64,000 nt of DNA from CAVTYH01 sp963738835 (GCA_963738835.1 CAVTYH010000004.1:124001-188000); one strand, 5' to 3'; shown: positions 19,012-30,047, numbered from the stretch's first letter. Numbers and translations are program-made. The notes: generated from the sequence alone by a model not told the origin.

Positions 19012-20265
19012 ATGCGACTGGTCACAAAATATTTTGCCGCGTTTACTTGGATTGTTGTGATCCTGATTTCTCTCGAATCTGCCGTTTGCCAGGAACAGAA
19101 ACAGACATCGACGCCCAGCGAAAACGTTGCCAATGCCACACTGGTTTACGTCGGCACTTACACGGGAGGCAAAAGCAAGAGCCAGGGCATTTATCTGTTC
19201 CGGCTGCAAACGCAGAATCTCGAAGTTTCGCAAAACATTACGCTGGTGCCGCTGGGCTTAGCGTTCGAGACGCCGAGCCCCTCGTTCATCGAACTCGATC
19301 CGAAGCGCCGGCTGCTGTTTGCCGTGAATGAAACGAATGAGTTTCAAGGTAAACCGACGGGCGGTGTGAGTGCGTTTTCGATCAATCCAACGACGGGCAA
19401 ATTGACGCTCATTAACCAGCGTTCGTCGATGGGCGCTGGCCCGTGCCACCTAGCCTTGGACAAGACTGGCAAGAACCTGTTGGTCGCAAATTACGACAGC
19501 GGCAACGTGGCGGTATTTCCGGTGGCGGCCGATGGCACGCTGGGCGAACCCAGCGATTTCGTGCAGCACAAAGGCAAAAGTGTCAACAAAGATCGCCAGG
19601 AAGGACCCCACGCCCATTGTGTGACGATGGCTCCCGACAATCGGTTTGCTTTCGTTTGCGATCTCGGTTTGGACAAAGTGCTAACGTACCGCTTCGATGC
19701 GGAGCACGGCAAACTAACGCCGGCTGATCCGGCATTCACCGCCCTGAAACCCGGCGCCGGTCCGCGGCACATGGTGTTTCGTCCCGACGGTAAATTTGCC
19801 TACGTCATCAACGAATTGGATTCGACGATCACGGCCTTTTCCTACAATCCACAAACGGGGGCACTCACCGAAGTCCAATCGGTTTCCACGCTGCCGCACT
19901 ATTACGATGGTCCAAACACCACGGCGGAAATCGACGTACACCCCACGGACAAGTGGCTGTATGCCTCGAACCGTGGCCACAACAGCGTGATTCTATTTTC
20001 TATCGACCAGGAAAACGGCAACCTGACCTACGTCGAAGAGCAGGGCACCGGAGGCAAAACTCCGCGGCACTTTGGAATCCAACCATCAGCCAAGCATCTG
20101 GCAATTGCCAACCAAGATTCCGATACAATTCTTGTTTGCCGCATCGATGCAGGAAACGGCCGACTAAAGCCTTCCGGAGTGTTCGCCGAAGCACCCAGCC
20201 CCGTCTGCGTGAAATTCTTGCCGCCGGTGGGAGGCGACAAGGAAAAAGCATCAACCGGCGACTGA
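19012..20265 (+). CDS. Exported lactonase / 6-phosphogluconolactonase-like beta-propeller
   Basis: 417 aa with a Sec signal (residues 1-25, ending SAVCQ). The mature part is a seven-bladed propeller of the lactonase family (Pgl/YbhE-like): YVGTYTGGKSKSQGIYLF at the start, PSFIELDPKRRLLFAVNET, GPCHLALDKTGKNLLVANY, GPHAHCVTMAPDNRFAFVCD, GAGPRHMVFRPDGKFAYVIN and GGKTPRHFGIQPSAKHLAIA. In Escherichia coli the relative Pgl is cytoplasmic and hydrolyses 6-phosphogluconolactone. An exported copy in planctomycetes more likely acts on other sugar lactones or phenolic lactones, so the substrate is open. Monocistronic by spacing. Confidence 0.88.
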   Translation: MRLVTKYFAAFTWIVVILISLESAVCQEQKQTSTPSENVANATLVYVGTYTGGKSKSQGIYLFRLQTQNLEVSQNITLVPLGLAFETPSPSFIELDPKRRLLFAVNETNEFQGKPTGGVSAFSINPTTGKLTLINQRSSMGAGPCHLALDKTGKNLLVANYDSGNVAVFPVAADGTLGEPSDFVQHKGKSVNKDRQEGPHAHCVTMAPDNRFAFVCDLGLDKVLTYRFDAEHGKLTPADPAFTALKPGAGPRHMVFRPDGKFAYVINELDSTITAFSYNPQTGALTEVQSVSTLPHYYDGPNTTAEIDVHPTDKWLYASNRGHNSVILFSIDQENGNLTYVEEQGTGGKTPRHFGIQPSAKHLAIANQDSDTILVCRIDAGNGRLKPSGVFAEAPSPVCVKFLPPVGGDKEKASTGD

Positions 20266-20484
20266 CCCATTTTGTGTTTGCAAAATCGGTCGGAGCGGTG
20301 ATAAACTCAAGCCGCCAGAACGTTCGTGCGGCGTCCAGCCCAGTCCGCCTGAAGTTCTCGCGGTCGTGTCTAACCAGGCCGCCGAATCTCAGCTCGCCAC
20401 ACCGAATTTACGCCGCTTGTGAGTAGATGATATCAGGGGTTTACCACCATTAACCGCGGCCGCGTGCCGTAAAGGCAAATCATC

Positions 20485-21357
20485 ATGCTGATCCGCAGTC
20501 TGATTTGCGCGTCGCTATTTTTCGTGGCAACATTCGTTCGCGCCGCCGATGCACCGCAGCAAATTCCGCTTTGGCCGAATGGTGCGCCCGGCTCTGAAGG
20601 ACAGACTGCACCGGAAGTCGTCACGGAAACCGACGGCGTGCGGCGGGTATCCAGCATTCACAATCCGTCGATCACCGTTCATCTGCCCGACAAAGAGAAG
20701 GCTAACGGCGCGGCGGTGATTATTCTTCCTGGCGGTGGTCACAAATATTTATCGATTGAGAATGAAGGGAACGTTTTCGCCAAGTGGCTGGCAGAGCGCG
20801 GCATCGCCGGCATCGTGCTCAAATATCGGTTGGCGAAGGAAGAGGGCTCACCGTACAAAGTCGATGTCCATGCCCTGGCCGATGCCCAGCGTGCCGTACG
20901 TTTGGTGCATAGCCGGGCGAAAGAGTGGAATATCGACCCAGCACGCGTCGGCATTCTTGGATTTTCTGCCGGCGGCGAAGTGGCGAATTACGCCTCCAGT
21001 CGCTTCGATTCCGGCCATGCCGACGCCAGCGATGCGGCAGATCGGGAAACTTGCCGGCCTGCCTTCCAAGCACTGATATACGCCGGCACTGCCAAGGGCG
21101 AAGAGCGGCCCAAAGATACGCCGCCGACGTTCATCTGTCTGGCCTACGACGACAAGCCGAAGCTCGCCATCGCCGCCGACGAACTGCAAAAACTTCGCAA
21201 TGCGGGCGTCAGCACCGAGCTGCACATTTACGCCAAAGGGGGCCACGGCTTTGGCATGCGGGAGCGGCCACTGCCCATTACCAGTTGGCCATTCCGCTTT
21301 TATGATTGGTTGGCAGACCAGGGATTTTTGAAAAGCAGTGCATCGACCACCGAATGA
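20485..21357 (+). CDS. Exported alpha/beta hydrolase (carbohydrate-esterase-like)
   Basis: 290 aa with a Sec signal (MLIRSLICASLFFVATFVRA). The core has the oxyanion element VIILPGGGHKYLS, the nucleophile elbow GILGFSAGGEVA (Ser), an Asp region in YDDKPKLAIAADEL and the catalytic His in YAKGGHGFGMRE. This arrangement is that of acetyl-xylan-esterase and BD-FAE-like enzymes that deacylate plant or algal polysaccharides in the periplasm. The exact substrate cannot be told. It lies 85 bp upstream of the DUF1592 gene on the same strand. Confidence 0.85.
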   Translation: MLIRSLICASLFFVATFVRAADAPQQIPLWPNGAPGSEGQTAPEVVTETDGVRRVSSIHNPSITVHLPDKEKANGAAVIILPGGGHKYLSIENEGNVFAKWLAERGIAGIVLKYRLAKEEGSPYKVDVHALADAQRAVRLVHSRAKEWNIDPARVGILGFSAGGEVANYASSRFDSGHADASDAADRETCRPAFQALIYAGTAKGEERPKDTPPTFICLAYDDKPKLAIAADELQKLRNAGVSTELHIYAKGGHGFGMRERPLPITSWPFRFYDWLADQGFLKSSASTTE

Positions 21358-21442
21358 CGTTTGCATCTCTACCGCGTTTGGAGTTTAATCGATTAGCGTG
21401 TCACAAGCAACTGGCTGAAGAGCATACCGGGGGGAAAGCTCG

Positions 21443-24400
21443 ATGCTACGGCGAACAACCGCTGCGGTCCTGATTGCAATTCTGGTGAGGTCGACCGCTC
21501 AAGCCGTCACGCCTGAATCGGCCGAAGCCAATTTGGACCATCGTTTCTCCGAAGCGGTGCGTCCGTTCTTGGAAACCTACTGCGTCAAATGTCACAGCGG
21601 GGAAAAGCCCAAGGCGCAGTTCGATCTGGCTTCGTTCTCCAGCAGGGCGATGGTGGTACAAGATCTTCCGCACTGGACGTTGGTGCGTGACAAGCTGAGC
21701 GCCAATGAAATGCCGCCGGAAGATGCCAAAGATCAACCCAGCGCTGAAGTGCGGCAGGCGGTCATCGATTGGATCGACTCCACTCGCAAGAACGAATCGC
21801 TCAAAAATGCCGGCGATCCCGGTGAAGTGTTGGCCCGTCGACTGAGCAACGCCGAATACAATTACACCATCCGCGATTTGACGGGCTTCAATATCCGGCC
21901 CACGCGCGAATTTCCGGTTGATCCTGCGAATCCGGCCGGGTTCGACAACACGGGCGAATCGCTCGCCATGTCGCCCGCTTTGATGACCAAATACTTGCAG
22001 GCAGCGCGCGAAGTGGCCAGCCACATGGTTTTGAAGCCCAAAGGTTTCGCTTTCGCGCCGTATCCAATGTTGGTTGAAACGGATCGTGACAAATACTGCG
22101 TCGGGCAGATCGTCGACTTCTACCATCGCCAAAACACCGACTTCGCCGATTATTTCCAGACCGCCTGGCGATTCAAACATCGGGAATCGCTTGGCAAGGC
22201 GGACGCAACGCTGGCCGATCTTGCTGCCGAAAGCAAAGTCAGTCCGAAGTATCTAGCGGCAATCTGGTCGATGCTCGAAGACAATAGGGAAGAGATCGGC
22301 CCGACTACCAAATTGCAATCGATGTGGCGTGAATTGCCGTCGCCCAGTGGCAATCAACTAGGTATCGCGCGAAATGGTTGCGAGCAAATGCGCGATTTCG
22401 TCATTCAGCTTCGCAAGAAATTGGAGCCGCGATTTCCAAATCTGTCGGCCGGTCGAGTTGGAGCCAACGGCCAACCGTTGTTGATGTGGAAGAACCGCCA
22501 GTATGCAACACACCGCATGACGTTCGATCGTAATGCCTTGCAGGTTCAAGGCGAATCGAATGTTGCTCAAGCTCAAAACAATGTGACTGAGGTCGAGCCT
22601 GGCGCCGAAAACGAATTCGGTCCCGGCCGCACCCAGGCGGTGAAAAACAAACCCGGCGATCCGGATCTCGTGGTGCCCGCCGGCCAGCGGGCTAAATACG
22701 AAGCGGCATTCACGAAGTTTTGCGCCGTGTTTCCCGATGCGTTTTACATCCAAGAGCGCGGCCGGAATTATTTCGACACCACCAAAGACAAAGGCCGTTT
22801 GCTTACGCGGGGTTCCACAATCTGATGGGCTACTTCCGTGATGACCAGCCACTCTACGAATTGCTGCTCGACGAGAAGCAGCAAAAAGAACTCGATGAAC
22901 TGTGGCAAGAGCTCGACATTGTCGCCTCGGCCAATATTCGCACCTACGTCCAGTTTTATCTGAACGAAGGCGGCGGAGCCCGCGCGGCCGCCAACGGCGA
23001 GAAATCAGAGGCCGCTCGACCAGAAGATAAGGAGATCACTTCGGAAGCACGAATCAAGCAAGTGGCTGACAGTTATCTGGCCCGAGCGAGCGGAGGCAGC
23101 GATGTTGCCATCAAAGCCATCAAAGATCATTTCCAGCGGGTGAACGATGGCATTCGCTGGGTCGAGAAAGCACGTATCGATGCCGAGCCCAGTCATCTTG
23201 AATCGCTCTTGGATTTCGCCGCCCATGCATATCGCCGATCGCTTTCGCAAGAAGAGCGCGACGATTTGCTGGCGTATTATCACTCGCTCCGCGAAAAAGA
23301 CGGGCTCGATCACGAATCAGCCATGCGCGATTGCCTGGTCAGCGTGCTGATGTCGCCGGATTTTTGCTATCGTATCGATTTGGTCGAATCCAGCCCCGGA
23401 ATTCATCCGCTGTCGGATTACGAGCTGGCGAGCCGGCTGAGTTATTTCCTCTGGTCCAGCATGCCGGACAAGGAATTGCTGGACCACGCTGCAGCCGACA
23501 ATTTGCACCAGCCTGAGGTCATCAAAGCGCAAGCACGACGGATGTTGAAAGACCCACACGTTCGGGCGTTGGCCGTGGAATTCGGCGGCAACTGGCTCGA
23601 TTTCAGGCGTTTTGAAGAGCTGAACACAGTGGATCGAGAGCGTTTCGCCAGCTTCACGAACGAATTGCGGCAGGCGATGTTCGAGGAGCCGGTCCGCTTC
23701 CTGCTCGATGTTTTCCAGACAAACCGTTCAATTCTCGACTGTCTCTACGCCAACGACACGTTCGTGAATCCGGTCTTGGCGAAGCATTACGAAATGCCAG
23801 AACTCAACGTTGGGCCGAACGATTGGGTGCGCGTGGCAGATGCCAACCGGTACGATCGCGGCGGTCTGTTGCCGATGGCTGTGTTCCTCACCAAAAACGC
23901 TCCCGGCTTGCGCACGAGTCCCGTCAAACGCGGATACTGGGTGGTGAAAAACGTTTTGGGCGAACGCATTCCGCCGCCGCCGGCCGCCGTTCCGGAATTG
24001 CCGAAGGATGAAGCGAAACTCGACTTGCCGCTGCGCGAAATGCTGGCCCACCATCGTGAAGACCCGAGCTGTGCTGCCTGTCATGCGAGATTCGATTCGC
24101 TGGGGCTTGTGTACGAATGTTTCGGCCCAATTGGCGAGCGTCGTGAAAAAGATTTGGCCGGCCATCCCGTCGATGTCCACGCCACTTTCCCCGGCGGCAG
24201 CGAAGGCGCGGGTTTCGACGGTTTGCGGAAATACATCCGCGATCACCGGCAGAACGATTTCGTCGAGAATCTGTGCCGCAAGCTCCTGGCGTATAGTCTT
24301 GGTCGCAGTCTGATGTTGTCGGACGATATCACCATTCAAGAGATGCGCGGCAAACTGATCGATAACGATTACCGATTCGATAGTCTGATCGAAAGCATCG

Positions 24401-24456
24401 TCACCAGCCCACAGTTTCTAACCAAGCGTGGTCACGACGACCTTGCCAACAGGTGA
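21443..24456 (+). CDS. DUF1592-type protein with N-terminal haem motif, frameshifted
   Basis: Sec signal at residues 1-22, then a planctomycete cytochrome domain with one CxxCH site (YCVKCHSGEKP, residue ~46). The DUF1587 region (LSNAEYNYTIRDLTGF), DUF1595, DUF1592, DUF1588 (CAACHARFDSLGLVYECFGP, a second CxxCH) and DUF1585 (LCRKLLAYSLGRSLMLSD) follow in the usual order. At about 22805 the frame must change: TTKDKGRLL continues as AGFHNLMGYFRDDQPLYELL. The merged protein is ~1003 residues, normal for the family. These proteins are typical of planctomycetes and always occur with DUF1552 or DUF1501 partners, as here. A periplasmic redox or polymer-degradation role has been proposed but not proven. 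Confidence 0.87.
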
Positions 24457-25839
24457 ATACGATGAGTCGAACTCGAGGTACGTCTGGCGAAAACAAGCTT
24501 CGTGGAATTCCCCGGCGAACGTTTCTTCGCGGGGTCGGCGTCACAATGACCTTGCCCTGGCTCGAATCGCTCTCTGGTTGGGCTGCAACGACGGAATCGA
24601 CAGCACCCTCAGGCGCTATTACGGGAATGGCCGGCGCAGTTTCCCAAACGCTTCGCCGTGCTGTTCATGGGCAACGGCATTAACGGCAATCACTGGTGGG
24701 CCAAAGGATCTGGAGCGGAGATGAAACTCGGCAAGAGCCTGGAGCCGCTAGAGCCAGTGAAATCGAAAATTAACGTGATCAATGGACTGTTCAACAAACC
24801 GGCCGTCGGTATGGGCATTCATCCCGGCCAAACCGGCAATTTGCTGTCGGGCGTGCCGATTCAAAAAGGCGCCATCATTCGCGGCGGCATTAGCATGGAC
24901 CAGGTGCTTGCCAGCCATGTTGGGCAAGACACTCTGCAATCGAGCATGGTGTTGGCCTGTGAGCAGCCGATGACCGGTTATCACGAAACTAATTTCTCGA
25001 TGGCCTACAGCTCGCACATTTCCTGGCAAAGCGCCGAATCGCCGGTGCCCAACGAAGTGTATCCCTCGCTGGCCTTCGACAGTCTGTTCGAAAACCGGGG
25101 AGCTCTGCGAAACCAAAGCATTCTGGATCGCGTAAAAGATCGCGCCGAAAAGCTCAGCCGACAGGTCAGCAGCAGCGACAAAGCCAAGCTTGACGAATAC
25201 CTGACTAGCGTCCGCGAAGTCGAAAAGCGAATCGAACGGATGCGGATTGATAAAGGCAACGCCGAAGAGAAAGCCAAAGATAAAGGTCGGCCTGTGTTTT
25301 CGATGGAACGGCCAGAGAACGGCTTGCCCGAAGATTTGCGCGATCACACGCGGCTGATGTGCGATATCATTGCGCTGGCGTTTCAGACCGACAAAACTCG
25401 CATCGCTTCGCTGCTGTTGGTGCGCGATCTTTCCTCGCTGTACTACCCATTCCTTGATGTGCGCGAGGGGCATCACTCGGCATCACACAATGACCTATCG
25501 GACGGTTACGAACGCATCTCGCGCTTCCATTTGAGCCACTTGGCATATCTCGCAAAAAAACTGGATGAAATGCCGGAAGGCAACGGCACGGTGCTCGACA
25601 ACTGTTGCTTAATGTTCCTCTCTAACATGTGGGCCGGCTGGAAACACGACAACATGAAGGTACCGGTCGTACTGGCCGGCGGTCTGGGCGGCGCACTGCA
25701 AACGGGGCGTTCCCTCGATTACCTGAACGCCGGCGACGAGAACCGCAAACTGTGCAGCCTTTACCTGGGCATCATGGACCGCTTCGGCGTCAAACTCGAC
25801 CATTTCGGCGATGCGGAATCGCGCCTGGCGGGTTTTTAA
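24453..25839 (+). CDS. DUF1552 protein, Tat-exported, frameshifted
   Basis: The gene starts at GTG 24453, which overlaps the upstream stop as GTGA, or at ATG 24462. The N-terminus has a twin-arginine signal, IPRRTFLRGVGVTMTLPWLE. At about 24640 the frame changes to one reading FPKRFAVLFMGNGINGNHWW, which continues uninterrupted to 25839. The merged length of ~460 residues is normal for DUF1552. Family features are GNLLSG, the SSVLA-like block and a C-terminal GGGLGG-like motif, here GGLGGALQTG. It is the constant partner of DUF1592 proteins and presumably forms a periplasmic complex with the one encoded immediately upstream. Confidence 0.87.
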
Positions 25840-26205
25840 GATTTTTAACGCACTTTTTCGCGGTTTTGAGCGAAGCATTGCACATGCTTTTTGCGCCAGA
25901 TTTTCATCAGGCGCTCTTGCAAGTGCATACACTTGTGGTAGGATGAGCCATTGCCCGTTGCGCCCCTCCGTACTCTATCCCCCGAAACGGAATCCCCAGG
26001 TGCGCGGGCTTTTTTTATGCGCAGAACGTGATGGTTCCCCGCGAAGCTTAAGCCAGCATGATCGGCAGATAAAATCGAACTCATCGAACGTCGCTCGACA
26101 TTTGCTTTCCACGGTATTCGATTACGATCGACACGCCTGAATTGAGGGATCTGCGGCATCGCTGCCGCAACCAAGGACTTTCCGTTATTGCAAGGAGACA
26201 TAGAT
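25840..26205. other. Intergenic with terminator and promoter region
   Basis: Holds the terminator-like hairpin at 25953-26017 and the leader of the next gene. No other structure is evident. Confidence 0.4.
25953..26017 (+). terminator. Probable rho-independent terminator
   Basis: GCCCGttGCGC (25953-25963) can pair with GCGCGGGC (26002-26009) with a bulge. It is followed directly by eight T (26010-26017). It lies after the DUF1592-DUF1552 operon. The loop is long, so the fold is not certain. Confidence 0.5.
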
Positions 26206-27159
26206 ATGAAATCACTCGCCGTCCTGGGTATTGTCTTCACGTTCTGCTGCGTCGCCGCGACGATTTGCTTTGCCGGTACGCCCCTGAAGTGGGAAGAGAT
26301 TCCTGAAGCGGTTCGCAAGGCCGTGCTCGCCAACGGAGGCACGGCCGGCACGGTGGATAAAGAACGAAGCACGAAAGACGGCAAAGCAATCTATGAAGCG
26401 CAAGTGAAGGACAAAGACGGCAATGTGAAAGACCTTGTGATCCTGGAAGACGGCAAGCTGGTAGAAGTCAAAACGGATGACGCCGCCGATCGAGCCCAGG
26501 AACAAACAGATCGGGCCAAGAAAATTCTGACCGGTGTTAAGTTCAGCCATCCACGCGACATTAATAATCCCTATCTGCCGCTGGCGTCGCTGAAGCAAGA
26601 TATTCTGGAAGGCAATGAAGGCAGCAAGAAAATCCGCATCACGAGAACGACCAAGCCCGAAGTGCGAAAGACCTTCAAAATCGGCGATCAATCGGTCGAG
26701 GCCTTAACGGTGGAAGACCGCGAATGGGAAGACGGCGCCCTGGCGGAAGTGGCCCTCGATTATTTTGCTCAGGATGACAACGGCACGGTTTATTACCTCG
26801 GCGAAGACGTCGATGAATACACCGATGGCAAAGTCGTCGGCCACGAAGGTAGTTGGCTGCTGGGCAAAGACACGCAGGTGCCCGGCGTGCTGTTCCCGGC
26901 GAAGCCCAAGGTCGGAGACAAATTCAAATCGGAAGATGTATCGCCGGAAATCAACGAGACCGACGAAGTGGTTTCGCTCAACGAAACCGTCACGGCGCCG
27001 TCCGGCTCCTACAAGAATTGCGTGGAAATCAAGGAAAGCCTGGCCGATGGCACCACGGAGTACAAATACTTCGCCAAAGGCGTCGGTGTGGTACGCGAAG
27101 CCCCACCGGATGGCAATGTGCTGCTCAAATCTCACGAATCCTCCAAGCCAGTAAAGTGA
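26206..27159 (+). CDS. Exported PepSY-like domain protein
   Basis: 317 aa from ATG 26206, which is preceded by AAGGAG at a normal distance. Sec signal MKSLAVLGIVFTFCCVAATI, cut near CFAG. Residues ~25-100 have the PepSY-like pattern: EEIPEAVRKAVLANGG, then YEAQVKDKDGNVKDLVILED, a small alpha/beta unit seen in periplasmic inhibitors and sensors. The remaining ~210 residues form a beta-rich domain (KIRITRTTKPEVRKTFKIGD, VYYLGEDVDEYTDGKVVGHE) found in several exported bacterial proteins without known function. Monocistronic, ended by the strong terminator at 27322. Confidence 0.72.
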   Translation: MKSLAVLGIVFTFCCVAATICFAGTPLKWEEIPEAVRKAVLANGGTAGTVDKERSTKDGKAIYEAQVKDKDGNVKDLVILEDGKLVEVKTDDAADRAQEQTDRAKKILTGVKFSHPRDINNPYLPLASLKQDILEGNEGSKKIRITRTTKPEVRKTFKIGDQSVEALTVEDREWEDGALAEVALDYFAQDDNGTVYYLGEDVDEYTDGKVVGHEGSWLLGKDTQVPGVLFPAKPKVGDKFKSEDVSPEINETDEVVSLNETVTAPSGSYKNCVEIKESLADGTTEYKYFAKGVGVVREAPPDGNVLLKSHESSKPVK

Positions 27160-27321
27160 TTGACGGCAGTTTGACGTACTCCCTAAAAGCAAAAAACCAC
27201 CCACAGCCGAGCTATCACTACTGCTGTGCGTCATCGTGCTGGGGGTGCTACTAACGGCTGAATACGACGATTCATCACAACTTGATTCATCCTGTATAAA
27301 CAGCTTCACTCCATCCTTCCG

Positions 27322-27359
27322 CCCGCCGGCGATCGTGCGCGACCGCCGGCGGGTTTTTT
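27322..27359 (+). terminator. Strong rho-independent terminator
   Basis: Perfect 10-bp stem CCCGCCGGCG / CGCCGGCGGG with a 12-nt loop and six T. It lies 160 bp after the PepSY-like gene. Confidence 0.85.
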
Positions 27360-27478
27360 ATGCGCTGAAGTAACCGCACCGCAACAACAGGTATCGGTGT
27401 TGTCAAATCGCCGTGTAGAATGGCACCTACCTTGGCAACTGACTTCGTCAGATATTGAAACGTAGCAGAATCAAGCAA

Positions 27479-27721
27479 ATGGCTGGTGAAAATCTCGATT
27501 TGACCAGTGAAGAGGATAATTCACCAAGCCGGCGCGGCGGCAGGTCAACATCCTCACGTCGCTTCGTCGGCGTGCATTTCAAGTGCTGCGACGTGTACAC
27601 GCGGGTTTACATCAATCGCGACGCGACCGCTTACGTTGGCTATTGCCCACGCTGCTTGAAGAAGATCGAGCTGATGATCGATCCCGGCGGAACGGACGCG
27701 CGATTCTTCGAGGCCGGCTAA
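27479..27721 (+). CDS. Small conserved zinc-ribbon-like protein, 80 aa
   Basis: The ATG at 27479 gives MAGENLDLTSEEDNSPSRRG followed by a compact domain RFVGVHFKCCDVYTRVYINR and AYVGYCPRCLKKIEL. One Cys pair is CC and the other CPRC, enough for a single zinc site. This short domain is widely conserved in planctomycetes and usually stands alone; its role is unknown. A TTG at 27455 is an alternative start. It is convergent with uxaC, with only 12 bp between the two stops. Confidence 0.65.
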   Translation: MAGENLDLTSEEDNSPSRRGGRSTSSRRFVGVHFKCCDVYTRVYINRDATAYVGYCPRCLKKIELMIDPGGTDARFFEAG

Positions 27722-27733
27722 ATCAACCGCCGG

Positions 27734-29026
27734 TTAATCTGTTCGACCGAAAAAGATCCGTTCGACATTGCCGCGCAAAACATCACGGCCCAGGGCAATC
27801 GCCCGCTCTTCGCTCCAGCCACGGTCGACGACGAAGCGCTCGGCCAGAATTTTTGCCAGGATTCGTTTATACATCCGGAATTTCGGCAAGGCGAACTCCA
27901 GCTTGTACATATCGCTGTAGTAACCGATCTGCTTCGTGCGGGGCACCGCTTCCAGCCGGGCGGCGGCATCGTGTTCGATGTACGTCGGCGTGTTGGAGTA
28001 CCACCAGTGGCCGTTGGTGACGACGTTCGGGAAAATCCAAGCGTAGCTGGTGAGTTCCTGGTTGGTGACGCTGGCCAGCACTGAAATCGGAAATACCACC
28101 TGTGAGAAAGCGTTGAACAGTTCACGATACTGGATCAGCGACACGCGGCTGTCGTACAAATCTTGCCCCTGATAAACGCCCCCTTTGTAAACGGCACGGT
28201 TGACGCCAATCATCAGATCGAACGGCAGACGATATTCGGCGCAGAATTCGGCCAGCGTCCAAAACACGAAGTTCGACAGATCGCGCTGATGCAAGGCGCT
28301 AATCGTCGTCGCTGGTTCGATGGCCGACGCCACAGCATGATCGGCCGCGGTGGCATCAACCTTCATTGGTGAAAAATCGGGGGGCAGCGAAACCGCACAC
28401 GCGCGGCAACCTTTGCTCGTGAAATGATCGAACAGTTTGCCGATCGCCTGCCGCATAGTCCGGGCATCCTTCACCGTGACTCCGGTGGCGCGTAGCAGTC
28501 GTTCTTGCACCGTCGGCTTGGCGAAATGAAACACCAGGTCGTCGGTCCGCAAGCAGGGAATGAAAACCTTGGTGTCGAAGCCGGCAAGTGCGTCGTCGAA
28601 ATCGTTGGTGAGGAAAACTGCCTCCAGTTTCGATTCCTGCATCACCCGACTGGCCCAATCGGGCTGGGCCATCCGCTGCTGGGCAGTGCTGAACAGCGAT
28701 TCCCAATTCTGCGGCGTTAGTCGGTCGTCTTTAAAACCCAACAGCGATTGGGCCATCTCGATGAACCAACTGTATTGAATCGTGTTCTCCAGCGGACCCA
28801 TTCCGGCCACCAGCCGTGCGACCTTTTCCTTGGCCGCCAGGCCTGGCTCTTCAATTCGTTCGCGCGATAAACCGGCCGAGTGTGCCAACTCGGTGTAGTA
28901 GTGATAGCCAAGGATATCGGCCAGTGTGGCCGACGCCGGCTGCAAGGCATTGATGTGCGTGTGCGGATCGATCAGCACAATGGCATCGAGCTGGTCGAAC
29001 AATCGCTTTCGAAGTGCGTCACTCAT
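27734..29026 (-). CDS. uxaC: Glucuronate isomerase family protein
   Basis: 430 aa, matching the UxaC branch of the amidohydrolase superfamily: IDPHTHINALQPAS near the N-terminus (metal-binding HxH), YYTELAHSAGL, LTNDFDD, LVFHFAKPTVQERLL, and late motifs SYAWIFPNVVTNGHWWYSNT and DMYKLEFALPKFRMYKRILA. Authentic UxaC converts glucuronate to fructuronate in hexuronate catabolism. Planctomycete relatives are diverged and some may act on other uronates, and no uxuA/uxuB neighbours are seen here, so the substrate is not certain. A promoter-like site lies 560 bp upstream (29589-29618). Confidence 0.82.
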   Translation of the reverse strand: MSDALRKRLFDQLDAIVLIDPHTHINALQPASATLADILGYHYYTELAHSAGLSRERIEEPGLAAKEKVARLVAGMGPLENTIQYSWFIEMAQSLLGFKDDRLTPQNWESLFSTAQQRMAQPDWASRVMQESKLEAVFLTNDFDDALAGFDTKVFIPCLRTDDLVFHFAKPTVQERLLRATGVTVKDARTMRQAIGKLFDHFTSKGCRACAVSLPPDFSPMKVDATAADHAVASAIEPATTISALHQRDLSNFVFWTLAEFCAEYRLPFDLMIGVNRAVYKGGVYQGQDLYDSRVSLIQYRELFNAFSQVVFPISVLASVTNQELTSYAWIFPNVVTNGHWWYSNTPTYIEHDAAARLEAVPRTKQIGYYSDMYKLEFALPKFRMYKRILAKILAERFVVDRGWSEERAIALGRDVLRGNVERIFFGRTD

Positions 29027-29588
29027 GGCGTAATCTCGGCGATATTTTGATTTGTGGGCCGCATGCGTTTTGTGTGATCGAACCGCTCCTGTTGGTATAT
29101 CAAATCACTTCCCTCGATGCGAGACGCCGGGCGAACCGGGAATTTTGTCGCTGGCATTTGCGCACGCCGTCGTCCGCTGGTGCGCCAAAGTGCCGTGTTT
29201 TCTGCGCGAAACCCGTGTGGGCATTTTATCGCACTGAAAGAGGTCCCACTTAATTCGCGCACAATGGCCCGATTCTGTCGCAGCACATCCACCTACCGCT
29301 CGCAATTTGCCGACGTTTTTCATCACCGCCTGCGACAAAATTCCGTGCATTCTGTCGCCTCCAGCGCGCCTCAGTGCCGTGCGCGGGCGGCGCAACTGAT
29401 TGTCAAACACGGCGTTGTCGCTTGAGTACAGCATTTCGTCAAAATCGCGTTCGTCGGTGCTCAGATGTCCCACTCTCCCCTTGCGGCCTGCGGTGAGCCG
29501 ATCGAACTGGAGAGGCCTGCCCTGAAATTCATCGAAGGAGCCAAGGGCTACCTTCAACCGCTTACATCTTCCGATGGTTCCGCCGTAC

Positions 29589-29618
29589 AGAATAGTGTAC
29601 ATATGGTTCATTTGTCAA
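29589..29618 (-). promoter_or_regulatory. Sigma70-like promoter, orphan
   Basis: Minus strand: TTGACA (29618-29613), 18-bp spacer containing CATATGTACAC, TATTCT (29594-29589). The first recognisable gene downstream is uxaC, about 560 nt away. It shares the string TGTACACTA with the promoter at 62900-62928. Confidence 0.45.
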
Positions 29619-29800
29619 GCGCCTTTTTGGCCCACTCTTTGATCGGTTATCTGAGTGACACAAGGCCACGGTATCTCAGTTGTGGCGGGGTCAGGAGACC
29701 CGCACAACAGTCGATACACAAACAAATGCACGTGTTCACCCTATTAGCACGAAGGCAATTGTGCGATAGCCGTGGCAACTGGCTGGTCAGTTGTTCAATT

Positions 29801-29870
29801 TGTAGGAGCCGTCTCCTGACGGCGATTGGTGCAACCGGTGATTCATCGGCGACGGGTGTCGCCTCCTACA
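29801..29870. repeat. Cloverleaf-like palindromic repeat
   Basis: Outer stem TGTAGGAG / CTCCTACA encloses hairpins GCCGTCtcctGACGGC and GGCGACgggtGTCGCC and a central GGTGCAACC hairpin. The last hairpin with its GATGAA flank recurs at 54721-54748. Confidence 0.7.
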
Positions 29871-30047
29871 GCTGCAAACACCTCGTATTACGTCAGCTCG
29901 TGGCAGTGGCCAGGCTCATGATAGTCCCGCATTCGCTTACGATGAATTGGAGTAGAGTCCATGCTGGATGAGGCTACTGCAAGGTAAAAGCCGAAACAAG
30001 TTGCAGCCCGACGATCGGCCGACCGTTTCGCAAGTTGGACCCGCATT

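Noticed and set aside
29105..29611. 168-aa minus-strand frame downstream of the orphan promoter
   Set aside because: No ribosome-binding site, no domain-like pattern, and composition typical of chance open frames. Kept only as a note that transcription may cross it.
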